NCBI GenBank assembly: GCA_003427395.1
Contig: BFEA01000381.1
Span: 1,176,450 to 1,240,449 of the forward strand
Length of the DNA stretch: 64,000 nucleotides
Direction of reading: 5' to 3'
From: Chara braunii
Taxonomy: Eukaryota; Streptophyta; Charophyceae; Charales; Characeae
Below the pieces are notes generated by a model. That model was given only the letters and a program-made list of their open reading frames with translations. It had not been told where the DNA came from and searched no databases. Of the stretch, positions 46,748-57,230 are shown piece by piece (positions within the stretch are counted from its first letter, which is position 1; every line of letters starts with the position of its first letter). The translations under genes and the position numbers were made by a program.

Positions 46748-48076
46748 TAGTTAGGGAGCATATAATTGCGGAACCAGGGCACCGGGTTCCCCCTTCCTCC
46801 CTCTTCTGTTAGAGCCGCAAGAGGGACTGTGTGGGCTGGAGAGTGGAGGTGCCACAATTAGTGGGAACGCAAGCTCCAACCAGCCGGCTTTGGGATAACA
46901 TACAAGGCGGTAGCAGGCCTGTTTAGGTTAGGTAGCAGGCATGTTTAGTTTGGCAAGTGGTGTGGCTAGGTGCATCATTCCTTTTGCATGATAACAATAA
47001 CAACAGATTGATGGATGAACTGCAATAATATCCCATGGCTTCTGGCCCGGGCATTGCATTTCATTGAAGTTCTAGTTAGAGGCAGGGAATCCCTCTACAT
47101 CTCAACCTAGAAGCTGGGGCCATTACCCAGGTTAGGCTGGTGTTGGAGAAAGGGTCCACTGTCCCATCCAAAATGCTGCCTTTCAGAAATACTCAACTGG
47201 ATAAAAAACTGAAAAGACTAACAGACCTAATGCTCAGTTATATAATCTAAATCCACAACACAAACACATCTATACTTCTAGTCTGACCGAGCTCAATCAA
47301 ATTATCCGAATCTGAAAAACTCACTTAGAAAAGGCTTCAAATTAACAGCACATTCGTAAGCTATTTTCTACATTCAGATTCCATGAGAGTCAAGGTCTGT
47401 AGTTCCATCGCTACTGCCTACTTTAACTAACCTAACATGCCTGCTACCTAACCTTAACAGACCTGCTACCTAACCTAAACATGCCTGGTACCGCCCTGTA
47501 TACCAGCCAAAAACCGGCTGGTTGGAGCTTGAATTCCCACTAAGCGCCTCGCTACACTACTCCCGACGTGGATAAAATTTTTGGGAGTACTCCTTAACGT
47601 CTGAAGATTCCATTCAGCAGTGCACTTCGCCACACTGCAGTCCCGACTTGGGGCGCTCTCCGATTTGGAGGCCAGGAGGCGCATTTCAGACAAAGACTGT
47701 CCAGCACTGTCCAGCATGTGGCGACGAAAACTGTGAGGAGAATGCTTGTCTGCGCACGAGTTCTCCGGTCGAAACACCGGCCTCTGCGAGAGGTCTCCCG
47801 AAAATGGCATTGTACAGGTGGGAGGATCAAGCGATTTCGGGAGTGCGCTCAGGAGCCACATTCTGACAGCTCCTGAATTCAATCTGACAGGTTCAACTCG
47901 GGAGCTAGTGTGGCGATGCTGCACTCCCGGAATTGGCCAAGTCGGGAGTAGTGTGGCGAGGCCCTAACTGTGACACTCTCCACGCTCCAACCCACACAGT
48001 GCCTCCTGCGACTCTAACAGAGGGGGCGAACCGAGTGCCCTGGTTCCGCAACTATCTGCTCCCTAACTACACAGAC
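46748..48076. mobile_element. Foldback (long inverted repeat) element
   Basis: Left end TGTAGTTAGGGAGCATATAA and right end TATCTGCTCCCTAACTACA are inverted. Matching continues inward through GCGGAACCAGGGCAC, the GTTAGAG...GCA(A/G)GAGG block, TAGTGGGAA...CAAGCTCCAACCAGCCGG and the GGTTAGGTAGCAGGCATGTT repeats, to about 46980 on the left and 47400 on the right. A MITE (47544-47964) sits in the right arm. No transposase is seen. Confidence 0.7.
47544..47964. mobile_element. Tourist-like MITE with TAA target duplication
   Basis: Begins GCGCCTCGCTACACTACTCC and ends GGAGTAGTGTGGCGAGGCCC; flanked by TAA at 47541-47543 and 47965-47967, the PIF/Harbinger target size and sequence. The uninterrupted left arm of the surrounding foldback element gives the empty site. 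The ends resemble the Harbinger termini at 32056, suggesting mobilisation by a related transposase. Confidence 0.82.
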
Positions 48077-48179
48077 CGTGACCTACAGAGCTGTTCTCAA
48101 CTCAAATGCGAATGTTCCAGGACCTCTAGAGGTCCTCGCAATTTGCTGCAGCCCGCGGCCCGCAAGCCGCTGACAAACA

Positions 48180-48377
48180 CTACATGATTTGTGATTTTGT
48201 TGGGGGCGGGGATTATGGGGCTCGCTGCACTACTCTAGACTCATGAAAAATTTCTCGAGTTGTTCTAGAGCTGTCAAAGTCATGCAAAGTCCTAAGATTT
48301 GCCCATCGCTGCACTAGCTCTAAGGCTTCTCTCCACTACTCTAGACTCCCGAAGTTTGGAGAGTAACCCCTCGCTCC
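48180..48377. mobile_element. MITE-like repeat split by the gypsy insertion (left part)
   Basis: GGGGCTCGCTGCACTACTC (about 48218) is a family terminus. The sequence with CACTACTCTAGACTC continues after the retrotransposon at 63265 (ACTTAATCTAGACTGG), and 63300-63590 matches 25980-26325. The gypsy element therefore inserted into a pre-existing repeat. Confidence 0.6.
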
Positions 48378-49164
48378 TGTGACGAACCAATTTCTGTTCT
48401 GCGCGATCTTCTGCGCGGTGACAATGAGGGGTCCTAAGATGGGAAGGTTCGGCCAATTACGGGAGATCGGGATCGAAGGGAAAGTTGCATCGATATCCTT
48501 GCTTCTTCGTCTTTTTACGTCGCCTCTTTTTCGGATGGTTGGGTTCAGGGCAAGGCAAGTCTCCAGATGGTCGATCAAGTGGTTGGCGCGCCGAAAAAGG
48601 CGCGGTTAATAATGTTTGACGTCGCTTCTTTCTTGTTCTGTTGTCGGATTCTTGGCGCGGTGATTGCGCGGGAAGTTTTGCTTCTTTTTGAATTTCCTTT
48701 TTCGAATCTTGTCGAGCACTCGATGACTTTCGGAATTTCGGATTTTCTTTTCGGGATTTTACTCTGATAAAGTCCTTTTTGCATTTTTGCGTAAATAGGA
48801 ATTTACTAATTTAGGAATTTTGAAATTCGGGACTTCTTTTTTTTTCGCGCGGTGTTTTTTGCTCGCGCGCTTCTTTTTCCGACTGCAACGGAGCTCTAAT
48901 TAGTCGGCGCCCTTAATCTTGCGTGTAACTGTAATTTTGGACAGGGCACCCTTGTAATTGTATCTTTCTTCTTGAGCTTCGTCTTTCCCGCCCCCTCTTA
49001 TCTTTCCTTTGTCTAGTCGGCCCGCGGGCTGCATGATCAGATCGATGCGTGGAGAGTGGCTATGACCCCACGCCGCGATCTAGGCATGCAGAACGTAGGC
49101 ACTCCCTCCCCTTCTCCCCTTCTAAGTCCTTGCAATTCCACGTTCTTCGTGCATGCATGCACGC

Positions 49165-49170
49165 TATAAA
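49165..49170 (+). promoter_or_regulatory. TATA box of 5' LTR
   Basis: TATAAA in GCATGCACGCTATAAATTTC, 787 bp into the LTR. It is the probable promoter of the element's RNA, which would start about 30 bp downstream and then include the GA tract, the LTR-borne ORF and gag-pol. Confidence 0.65.
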
Positions 49171-49433
49171 TTTCGACGGCGCGATTAGATTGCTCTCTTA
49201 AAACAAATGTTGGAAGCTCGGGGTAGCGCGATCAGTGAGGGTCGGCTCACCAGCGAAGTAAGAGGTGAGTTGAAGTGGGAGTTGGCGGACCTGACGAGCT
49301 GGTGTCGAATGTGTGGGATTGACGCGTGGGGTTACGACGGACTGTAGCGCGCGGGTGAATCCGACGGGCACAGGAAGACTAAGCGAGGTGACGACTTCGT
49401 GCGTTGGTGCATGACGACGGAGTGTCTGCATCG

Positions 49434-49438
<5 letters not shown>

Positions 49439-49478
<40 letters not shown>
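49439..49478. repeat. (GA)n tract of 5' LTR
   Basis: About 40 bp of GA repeat, about 274 bp after the TATA box. Confidence 0.95.
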
Positions 49479-49480
<2 letters not shown>

Positions 49481-49976
49481 AAGGTTGATGGACGTGGAGT
49501 TGCAATTTTTCTTGTCTTGTCCTTTGTTTTTGTAAATAAGTTTTGATTGCGGCTCGGGCAATTCGCCCTTATTTTCTTTCGAAATCTTGGTCTCAATGTT
49601 GATCTTTGTATTGTGTCTCATTCAGTCTCGATCCTTCCTCTCTTGTGTGTGTGTGTTGGGTAACCGAGTTCGGATGGAATGATATGCTTGTCGTTTTTGC
49701 CTAATCATCATTGTTGCTGGTCATTTTGATATGATTGATGACATATTGTTGCGGTGCTTGATGTGTGCGATGTCCCTTTGCACGATTGGAAATGATTGTT
49801 TGCGGGATTACAGAATGATTGTTGGGAGATCATCTACGCCATGTGGGGATTCTGCATGTAGGATTGAACTCTCACGTTTGCACAAAAATCAGCCAACAGG
49901 CCTGTGTACGACCAAACACCTCGTGGGCGCACGTGTAAACATGATCGTAATAAGTGTGACCTTTCCTTTCTTTTGA

Positions 49977-50408
49977 GGATTTGGGCCAATAGAAATTTCT
50001 GCCACCATACCCGGAAAATTCCGTGTCGAACGAAGCACGATCCGATACGTGCGCCGGGATGACAAGACGTCGTACATCGCGGATCAGGAGTACTTAGAGC
50101 ACTGGAAGGAGGAATATCTTAGGCAGAGATATCCGGAATTTCCATGTCTAACCGACAACCAACTGTGCGCCAGGGACTTTCACCGTGCCATAACCAGGGA
50201 CCCGAGGTGCCCCGATTACCCAACTACGTATAACACGCAATACTTCATATCCCCCGGCTTCGCCGTTATCGCTACCAATTTCCCTCTCTTCCACATCCTC
50301 CTCCCATACCACCAGCTCACGGTGGTTCCGTGGAAATCTATAGCCCCGTATTGGCCTCACACGCTGTGCAGAAATTGCATACGATGCGGCAACCGTCGAG
50401 CCTCTTGA
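49977..50408 (+). CDS. LTR-borne ORF (LORF), copy A in the 5' LTR
   Basis: Open for 143 codons, but without an in-frame ATG; the conserved part starts near 50049 (RRDDKTSYIADQEYLEHW). Conserved blocks are YPEFPCL, LCARDFHRAI, DPRCPDYPTTYNTQYFISPG, LLPYHQLTVVPW, IAPYW and the Cys-rich CRNCIRCGNRR. The C-terminal third known from copy D is lost, since a TGA follows RRAS. Initiation would need a non-ATG codon, a spliced leader exon, or the copy may be dead at its start. Its position between TATA box and gag makes it the first ORF on the genomic RNA. The family is unknown. Confidence 0.5.
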   Translation, partial: GFGPIEISATIPGKFRVERSTIRYVRRDDKTSYIADQEYLEHWKEEYLRQRYPEFPCLTDNQLCARDFHRAITRDPRCPDYPTTYNTQYFISPGFAVIATNFPLFHILLPYHQLTVVPWKSIAPYWPHTLCRNCIRCGNRRAS

Positions 50409-50778
50409 ATTACGGAACGTAACCGTAACACGCGATGAAAATCGCCACGCGTCCACATTCGGAGATCCAACTCCTAGAGATCACAACCTTTACGAACGGG
50501 CCTCTCCCGAACTGCCGCCACTAAGCAGACGGATCGGATGACCTAAGATGCACCGCACATGCCATCTGCCTTATGCTGCACGACATTGACCGCAATCGGA
50601 CCGAAAGTAACCCGTCCCTTAGCCTTATTGCACCTATGCCCCTTAACCGTCGCCACAGGAGATCTCAGTTCTGACCTGGGACTCCACGCCCACTTTCCCA
50701 AAAATTCCTTTGCACACCCCTTTTTGCACTTCCAGGCCCACATTGCACTCCGATCAGGAAGTCGCGCCGGGCGTGAGG

Positions 50779-50792
50779 TGGGTATCGGAGCC
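50779..50792 (+). promoter_or_regulatory. Candidate primer binding site (tRNA-iMet type)
   Basis: TGGGTATCGGAGCC resembles TGGTATCAGAGCC, the usual plant LTR-retrotransposon complement of initiator tRNA-Met, with one extra G and one A-to-G change. It lies right after the 5' LTR, which supports the call. Confidence 0.6.
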
Positions 50793-50938
50793 GACACGTG
50801 GCAGGGTTTTAGGATTCGCAGGGCGACAACTGAGATCGAAGCGATCTGGCTAACAGAGGGCGACCTCGACCTGGAAACGCGCATCGACGCGACCCCAACG
50901 TTACAAGAAGTCAGTCTGCGGCTCGACGGGCGGCCAAT

Positions 50939-52198
50939 ATGAACGCTAATCAGCAGAACCCGAACCCACAACAGAACCCCAATCAGCAACTAAATCCTAA
51001 TCAACCTGCACCACGAGCACGGGCGCCCATGGTCCCACCCGATCTCTGTCTGTTCGATCCCGCTCATCACCTTGCTGGAGCATGGCTGGCCACACTCCAA
51101 GCTCAGCAGTACGATGACAACGAGGCACATGTAAACATTTCCGCTCGATTGGGGGGAGACGCTCATCATTGGTTCAACTTCTATGTATGGGTTGATCTCC
51201 CGACATTCGAGCATGATGTTTTGAATCGATTCGATTATATTCACCCGGAACAGGCTCTTTTTATGATTAAAGACCGAGTTCAAAAACCCCTAGAGTCTGT
51301 CACTGAGTACGGAAACCGATTTTACCGAATGTTTGTAAAAAATGAACGAGGCGAACATGAGGGTAAAAATGTGTTTATTGATGGGCTTCACAGCAGAGCG
51401 ATGAGGGCGAAACTGCGAAAATAGTTCTCCCCCATTAATCACACGCTACAACAGATCATGGCAACCGCAGAAGAAATGGAACGAAAGTTCGCGATGAGTT
51501 TCCTGGAAGGAGAAGATTATCCTAGGGAAGAAGACTCGTCCGAACTAGCGAGAGCTAAAGCCGAGCTCGCTGCGCTACATAATAAGTTCGAAAACATGGG
51601 ATTTGTTTCTGGCCATGTCACCTATCTGGAACAGATTAGCCCCAAACGACTCGCCCCGAGTGTGATTGCGGGCATGCCAGTTCCCGTGATGACGACACCC
51701 CCACCTCCCATCGAAAGTCCCGCACGACCAAATGAATCAACCGCCTTATTGGAACTGACCAAAACACTGGTCAATCTGATCCAGGAAAGCAAAAAGCAAC
51801 AACGGGAACACAACGCTCGAATAGAGGCGATGATGAGGTCGATGTGACCGATAGCAGTACGTGCCGCCCCGATTCAACACGGGCTGGCTCCAGCACCCGC
51901 TCTTGGAGGGGCTGCTGGTAACTTGAACGTCTTTTACACGTGTCACCAACCTGGGCATATAGCCCAGGACTGCCCTCATCGACCCCCAAAATCGCGGATC
52001 GGAGCCGCACCTGTAGCAGCAGCCCCGATCGCTAACGGGCCGGGACGAGTAGGAGCGCTGATGGAAGAAATGGAAGGAGGAGGAAGTGCGTTAGCTACGA
52101 CGGAAGAAGCCGCTGAACTCATTCCGGTGGATCAGTATGTAACACTTGGTTTCCCGGGATTAGGCATGATTGGAACGATCAGACCCGTACCCGAATAG
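50939..52198 (+). pseudogene. gag: gag of the gypsy element, interrupted
   Basis: Starts ATGAACGCTAATCAGCAG with an Asn/Gln/Pro-rich leader. The capsid-like Retrotrans_gag region has HHWFNFYVWVDLPTFEHDVL and SVTEYGNRFYRMF (to the stop at 51422). The frame resumes as ATAEEMERKFAMSFLEGEDY (51458-51847) with a coiled-coil-like segment, stops again, and continues to a zinc knuckle FYTCHQPGHIAQDCP (about 51935-51975). In the knuckle the first Cys of the CCHC pattern is Phe (TTT for TGT), so it would bind zinc poorly. Gag packages the RNA and builds the particle; this copy would make only fragments. A further frame upstream (to 50942) may hold lost N-terminal gag sequence. Confidence 0.82.
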
Positions 52199-52204
52199 AG
52201 GGAA

Positions 52205-53228
52205 GTGGCGGAATGGAGACCGTCTCCAGGAGAAATGGAGTCGGGAGGACCCACCTTTGTCGCCGGAAAAATCGACGTTTTGAACATTGTACGGACACTA
52301 GATCACCGAATCCCTCTCCCAATCGCTCATCTATTGTCGATATCGGAACAAGCCAATGAACGCATGTTGCAACATTGCAAGGCAAATCGAAAGCGATTTG
52401 CCCTTGCTCGAACAACAAACACGAAAGGAAAGAGTCCAGCACAAGATGAACCCGTCACTAACACATCAGATCTGATACGCCTGGGATTGATCCAGGAAAG
52501 ATGATCACTTCCTGCAGTTTTAAGCGATTCCGTGGAAATCCGCAGAATGTGATATCGACGTACGAGGAGTCCCGTACAATGAGGAAAAAATCAAAACAGT
52601 AAGACGAATGACGAATGTTGCGTTTCGATTGGGTAAGGTGCACGCTATGGGAGATGTCGTAGTATTAGACGTCAACACTTACGATGTCCTTCTGGGTTTG
52701 CCTACTCTTATGGCTCTGCGAGCCAACCTGGACTTCGAAAGACGATCGATTATCCTCCGAAATACAGGAGGAAAACCTTACGTCATACCTATGAGACTAA
52801 CCTTGCGTACTACCATTAACACAGCCCCGCAAGCCTCTCAAGCAATGATGCGAAGTCTCCCTGTGATCACTTGGGAAAACTACGCGGACGATGAGCAATC
52901 ATTGAAAGAGGCGGACAACAGTAACAAGGATGATGTAGTAATTTTGGAGCTCGCGCAACAGCGCATTTGTTACCCTGCACAAAGAACGAACACAAAACTT
53001 CTGAACTTGACTGATCGAAATTTGCAGAGGACGCGGGCAATGATTCTGGGTAAACCTCTCGTACAAATATCGAAGATGGTCGATTTTTTGGAACTTCCTC
53101 GTACCCTGTACGACGGTATCTCCCCTCTTCTTGCGCGATACAACGACAAGAGACACTTCTGCGATACCATGAGCCTCCCGCGATCTCTTTTGCCACCTGC
53201 AAAAGAGATACGATTGCCACGCTTAGGG
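52205..53228 (+). pseudogene. Protease region of pol, interrupted
   Basis: Two open stretches (52205-52504 and 52608-53234). The second begins just after where the catalytic Asp-Ser/Thr-Gly of a retropepsin should be, and shows the family's second half: VVVLDVNTYDVLLGLPTLM followed by LDFERRSIILR (about 52650-52755). The DTG/DSG motif itself is not visible; stops and a frameshift lie in 52500-52610. Downstream is a linker toward RT that the hAT-like insertion cuts after LPRLG. Confidence 0.7.
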
Positions 53229-53536
53229 CTATGAATCCTCCGCGGTCATGACCGCGGGGTCAATCTATGCCCGCGGTCTGGATCCCGACCGCCGAGGTCG
53301 GCTGCGGGCGGGGGCCGCGGTCCCGAATTTGGAACAATTTTTTGTTATTAAAAATATACAAAAAATAAAAATAAAAAAATATGGGGTTGTATGGTTTGAA
53401 TATACCTACACTCGTATATTTTTTGTTTTGAATTATAAACTGTTTTTTCATTTAAAAAAAAATAGAAAACCAAAAAACAAGTATTTAAATCAAAAGAAAC
53501 ATAATTAAAAAAAAAAAAAAAATTTATGTTGCACGT

Positions 53537-53593
53537 GTGTGTGTGTGTGTGGGTGTGTGTGCATGTGCTGGGGGGAAGGGCGACCCCTTCCCT

Positions 53594-53655
<62 letters not shown>

Positions 53656-53739
53656 GAAAAAAAAAAGTAAAAAAAATGGAATAGCGGGTTCGACCCGCGC
53701 GCGTTTGTGTGTGTGTGTACGTATGTGTGCGTGTGTGTG

Positions 53740-53800
<61 letters not shown>

Positions 53801-53834
53801 AAGGGGGGGGGAGGGTGACCCCTTTCCCACCAAC

Positions 53835-53865
<31 letters not shown>

Positions 53866-53988
53866 CCAATCCATCCATCAGTCAATAAAACAAATCAAGA
53901 TCCTATCGATTCGATAGGATCTTGATTGGTTTGGTTGATTGATTGATTGATTGATTTGATTGATTGATTGATTTGATTGATTGATTGA

Positions 53989-54050
<62 letters not shown>
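53537..54050. repeat. GT, (CAAT)n and (TTGA)n arrays in hAT-like copy 2
   Basis: GT at about 53537-53565 and 53707-53802, (CAAT)n at about 53595-53655 and 53828-53870, then (TTGA)n at 53935-54050. The CAAT and TTGA arrays are inverted and adjoin the palindrome GATCCTATCGATTCGATAGG (centre about 53910), so a very long hairpin is possible. Confidence 0.95.
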
Positions 54051-54775
54051 NNNNNNNNNNNNNNNNNNNNNNNNNNNNNNNNNNNNNNNNNNNNNNNNNN
54101 NNNNNNNNNNNNNNNNNNNNNNNNNNNNNNNNNNNNNNNNNNNNNNNNNNNNNNNNNNNNNNNNNNNNNNNNNNNNNNNNNNNNNNNNNNNNNNNNNNNN
54201 NNNNNNNNNNNNNNNNNNNNNNNNNNNNNNNNNNNNNNNNNNNNNNNNNNNNNNNNNNNNNNNNNNNNNNNNNNNNNNNNNNNNNNNNNNNNNNNNNNNN
54301 NNNNNNNNNNNNNNNNNNNNNNNNNNNNNNNNNNNNNNNNNNNNNNNNNNNNNNNNNNNNNNNNNNNNNNNNNNNNNNNNNNNNNNNNNNNNNNNNNNNN
54401 NNNNNNNNNNNNNNNNNNNNNNNNNNNNNNNNNNNNNNNNNNNNNNNNNNNNNNNNNNNNNNNNNNNNNNNNNNNNNNNNNNNNNNNNNNNNNNNNNNNN
54501 NNNNNNNNNNNNNNNNNNNNNNNNNNNNNNNNNNNNNNNNNNNNNNNNNNNNNNNNNNNNNNNNNNNNNNNNNNNNNNNNNNNNNNNNNNNNNNNNNNNN
54601 NNNNNNNNNNNNNNNNNNNNNNNNNNNNNNNNNNNNNNNNNNNNNNNNNNNNNNNNNNNNNNNNNNNNNNNNNNNNNNNNNNNNNNNNNNNNNNNNNNNN
54701 NNNNNNNNNNNNNNNNNNNNNNNNNNNNNNNNNNNNNNNNNNNNNNNNNNNNNNNNNNNNNNNNNNNNNNNNNNN
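54051..54775. other. Assembly gap (725 N)
   Basis: Unknown bases directly after the long inverted CAAT/TTGA satellite, which probably broke the assembly. Confidence 0.99.
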
Positions 54776-54916
54776 CCCCGATCGGCAGGACCCCCTCCCC
54801 TTGGCCGCGGTGCGCCGATTTCGACCGCGCCCACAGCGGTCTTGACCATGACCCCTCGACCTCGACCGCGGGCCACGGTCATGCCCGCGGTGACCGCGGC
54901 CGCTGGGTATACATAG

Positions 54917-56649
54917 GCTTAGGGGCGGAGGCCAATTCTTTGGAACCCCCTGAGCGCCTCGGAACCGGACTCGGAATTTAAATCGCAACAAATCCTGTGT
55001 CCTGGCACGATATTCGCGACGGAGTAACCCCGGAGGAACACGGGGCCATTCGAGAGCAGGACATACAAATGATGGCCACGATATTCTCTTGGCGATCGGA
55101 TAACTCATTTATTTCCACACCCACGCCTGAAACCACTAAGCGGGAAAGTACGAAATAGATCGGTGTACAGATATGGGATCAATCGTATGAGTTGCACATG
55201 CCCCACTACGTACCTGATGAGATCCATCACCTAATCGCGGACATTCTAAAAGAATATCAGGGAGCGATTGGCGTGACTGTCACGGATATTGGACTGTGGG
55301 TGGTCATACAGCACGAGATTCAAAACGGAAACCACCCCCAGATCTTGTGTATACCCTACAGATATTCCCTAGTAGAACGAAAAATGGCGCTTCAGCGGAT
55401 TCGGAAGTTCGAAGCTAATGGGTGGATCGAACCCGCTATTGGACCATGATTATTCCCGGTGGTATTAATACCGAAGAAGAATGGGTTGATTCGCATTTGC
55501 ATCGATTACCGAAAACTGAATGATATCACGATCAAAGATAAGTATCCCCTTCCCCGGATTGATTATTTGCTGGATGCGATTGGGTGTGCTATTTATTTTA
55601 GTAAATTTGATATTCGTCACGGCTTCCAAGATCGACTGAAAACGGCTTTCGTACTGTTTGAAGGCACGTGGCAGTGGGTTCGGTGTCCTATGAAGATTTG
55701 CAACGCACCTGCCACATTTCAGCGGGCCATGAACATGACCTTCCAGAACTTCGTTAACAAGACGCGGCTGACTCAGGGAACGATCAACTTCTGCGTCATC
55801 GTATACATGGACGACATCCTGGTCTACTCAGAAACCTATCACGGACATGCACAACATATCGAGTGGACGCTCGGAGCTCTAAGAGACTTCGGGTTCAAGA
55901 TCACGCTCGAAAAGAGCGAGTCCTTCCTCCCAGAGATGTCCTTCCAAGGCTACGTGGTGACACGAGGAGGACTGCGGCCAGATTCAAGAAAGGTCTCGGC
56001 GGTGAAGGATGCCCCTGTTCCTACATCGCTGACCCAGGTTCGAGCCTTTTTGGGATTGGCATTGTACTATCGAGATTTCATCAAGGGCTTTGCCGCGATA
56101 GCAAGGCCCCTGCCGAACTTGCTGCGAAAGGACCAGCCTCTCAGTTGGGACGTCGAGTGCGAACAGGCCTCCGCCACCCTCAAAGACGCCCTGGCCCCAA
56201 CACCTATATTGATCCGGCCGGATCCTACGAAGCAGTTCATACTTATTACGGAGTGGCAACCAGAGGCAATCTCTGCTATCCTAGCACAGAAGGGGAACGA
56301 CGACCGTGAACACGTTATCGAATACGCTTCACGCATGGTGCCAGATGAGCGGAGAAACGATTCCGCCCCGCAAGGCGAATGTTACGCCGTGGTCTGGGGA
56401 ATCCAACACTTCCATCCGTATCTTTACGAACATAAGTTTCTTCTTGTAACTTACCACGAACCTCTACTGACTCTCAAAAGGCTCACTAATTATACGGGCA
56501 TGATTGGGCGTTGGGCGGTGCGCCTACAGGAGTACGATTTCGACATCGTCCACCAGAAGATGGAGAGGCACAAGAACGCCGACGGTTTGACACGTCTCCA
56601 TCGACCCGCTAACTTAAAGGTACCTAAAGGCGAGGAAATCATTCCATGA
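54917..56649 (+). pseudogene. pol: Reverse transcriptase and RNase H of pol
   Basis: The RT N-terminal part is at 55192-55449 (ALQRIRKFEANGWIEPA), a TGA follows, then a 396-codon open frame (55459-56649). RT has RICIDYRKLNDITIKDKYPL, FSKFDIRHGF with the first catalytic Asp, and VIVYMDDILVYSE with the catalytic YMDD. About eight residues expected between HGF and DRLKTAF are missing. The RNase H domain (from about 56245) has the SAPQGECYAVVWGIQHFHPY block, but two usual Asp positions read TEWQ and TYHEPL, so its activity is doubtful. RT copies the element's RNA into DNA and RNase H removes the template. The domain order is typical of Ty3/gypsy. Confidence 0.93.
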
Positions 56650-57230
56650 AAGGAACCGAAATTGTCGAACGGACCCAAGTACGGACAAGTGGCAGTCCTT
56701 CCACGTGGCAAGAAGCAGACAAGTGGCAATGGGGGACAGAGGTAGTCCTACAACACCTCTCTCCCCTCTCACCTTCATCTCTTCTCTCTCTTCACGACAA
56801 ATTTTTCTATTTTTGCGAAGCGACTTCACGCGTTTATTTCGTCCCTATGCATCCTACTGGGGAAGGATATGTCGAGTGGGTAGATTGTCGGCAGTGTGTC
56901 GTGCGAGCCCATGGCTCCTACATTCAATATCGAAATGGCAACAAGCCTTGGTTGTGCTCCTTGTGTCGAGTCGATAAGATCCCGACCGAGGCTTGATTCC
57001 TCGATGCCACGTCAGAAGGGTTAGAAAAGACCCAAAAATTTAGAAGGGCCGAGGTATGGATGGATATTGCTCTAATTGCCACCTTGGTAGGTAACCCCCT
57101 CCAGGACTTCACTAAGGAGGACCGGAGGAGGGCCAATGAGAGGGCTCAGGACTACCGTTGGAATGAGGGTCGGTTAGAAAAATGGAAGACGGATGGCAGT
57201 GGGATTTGGATGGTAGTTTAACACCCATTC
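56650..57230 (+). pseudogene. Linker between RNase H and integrase with Cys-rich segment
   Basis: The region is translated in broken frames. From about 56790 one frame reads FFYFCEATSRVYFVP, then EWVDCRQCVVRAHGSYI and KPWLCSLCRVDKIPTEA (ends 56996). It is followed, in another frame, by WMDIALIATLVGNPL and ERAQDYRWNEGRLEKW. The two Cys-x2-Cys pairs look like a small zinc-binding fold, which is not usual between RNase H and integrase of Ty3/gypsy elements. Its function is unknown. Confidence 0.5.

Larger units (their letters stand above)
48378..50778 (+). repeat. 5' LTR of the gypsy element (copy A)
   Basis: About 2.4 kb. It contains a U3 of about 790 bp, TATA box, (GA)n tract, LTR-borne ORF and the conserved CCGATCAGGAAGTCGCGCCGG end block. 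The last about 11 bp (TGGGCGTCACA) present in every other copy are missing: the sequence passes from GCGTGAGGT straight into the primer-binding-site-like GGGTATCGGAGCC. Confidence 0.88.
53229..54916. mobile_element. Satellite-filled hAT-like TIR element, copy 2, inserted in pol
   Basis: Starts CTATGAATCCTCCGCGG and ends CCGCTGGGTATACATAG (inverted). It is flanked by a perfect 8-bp duplication GCTTAGGG (53221-53228, 54917-54924). The pol reading frame continues across the junction once the insert is ignored. The interior is homologous to 1288-2591 (for example AACAAGTATT and GAAACATAATTAAAAAA), with GT arrays, (CAAT)n/(TTGA)n arrays and GC-rich arms full of CCGCGG palindromes. A 725-base gap lies inside. 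No transposase is visible. Confidence 0.85.

Noticed and set aside
53878-55108. Long frames on both strands across the 725-base gap
   Set aside because: Their length comes from unknown bases and the TTGA/CAAT satellite.
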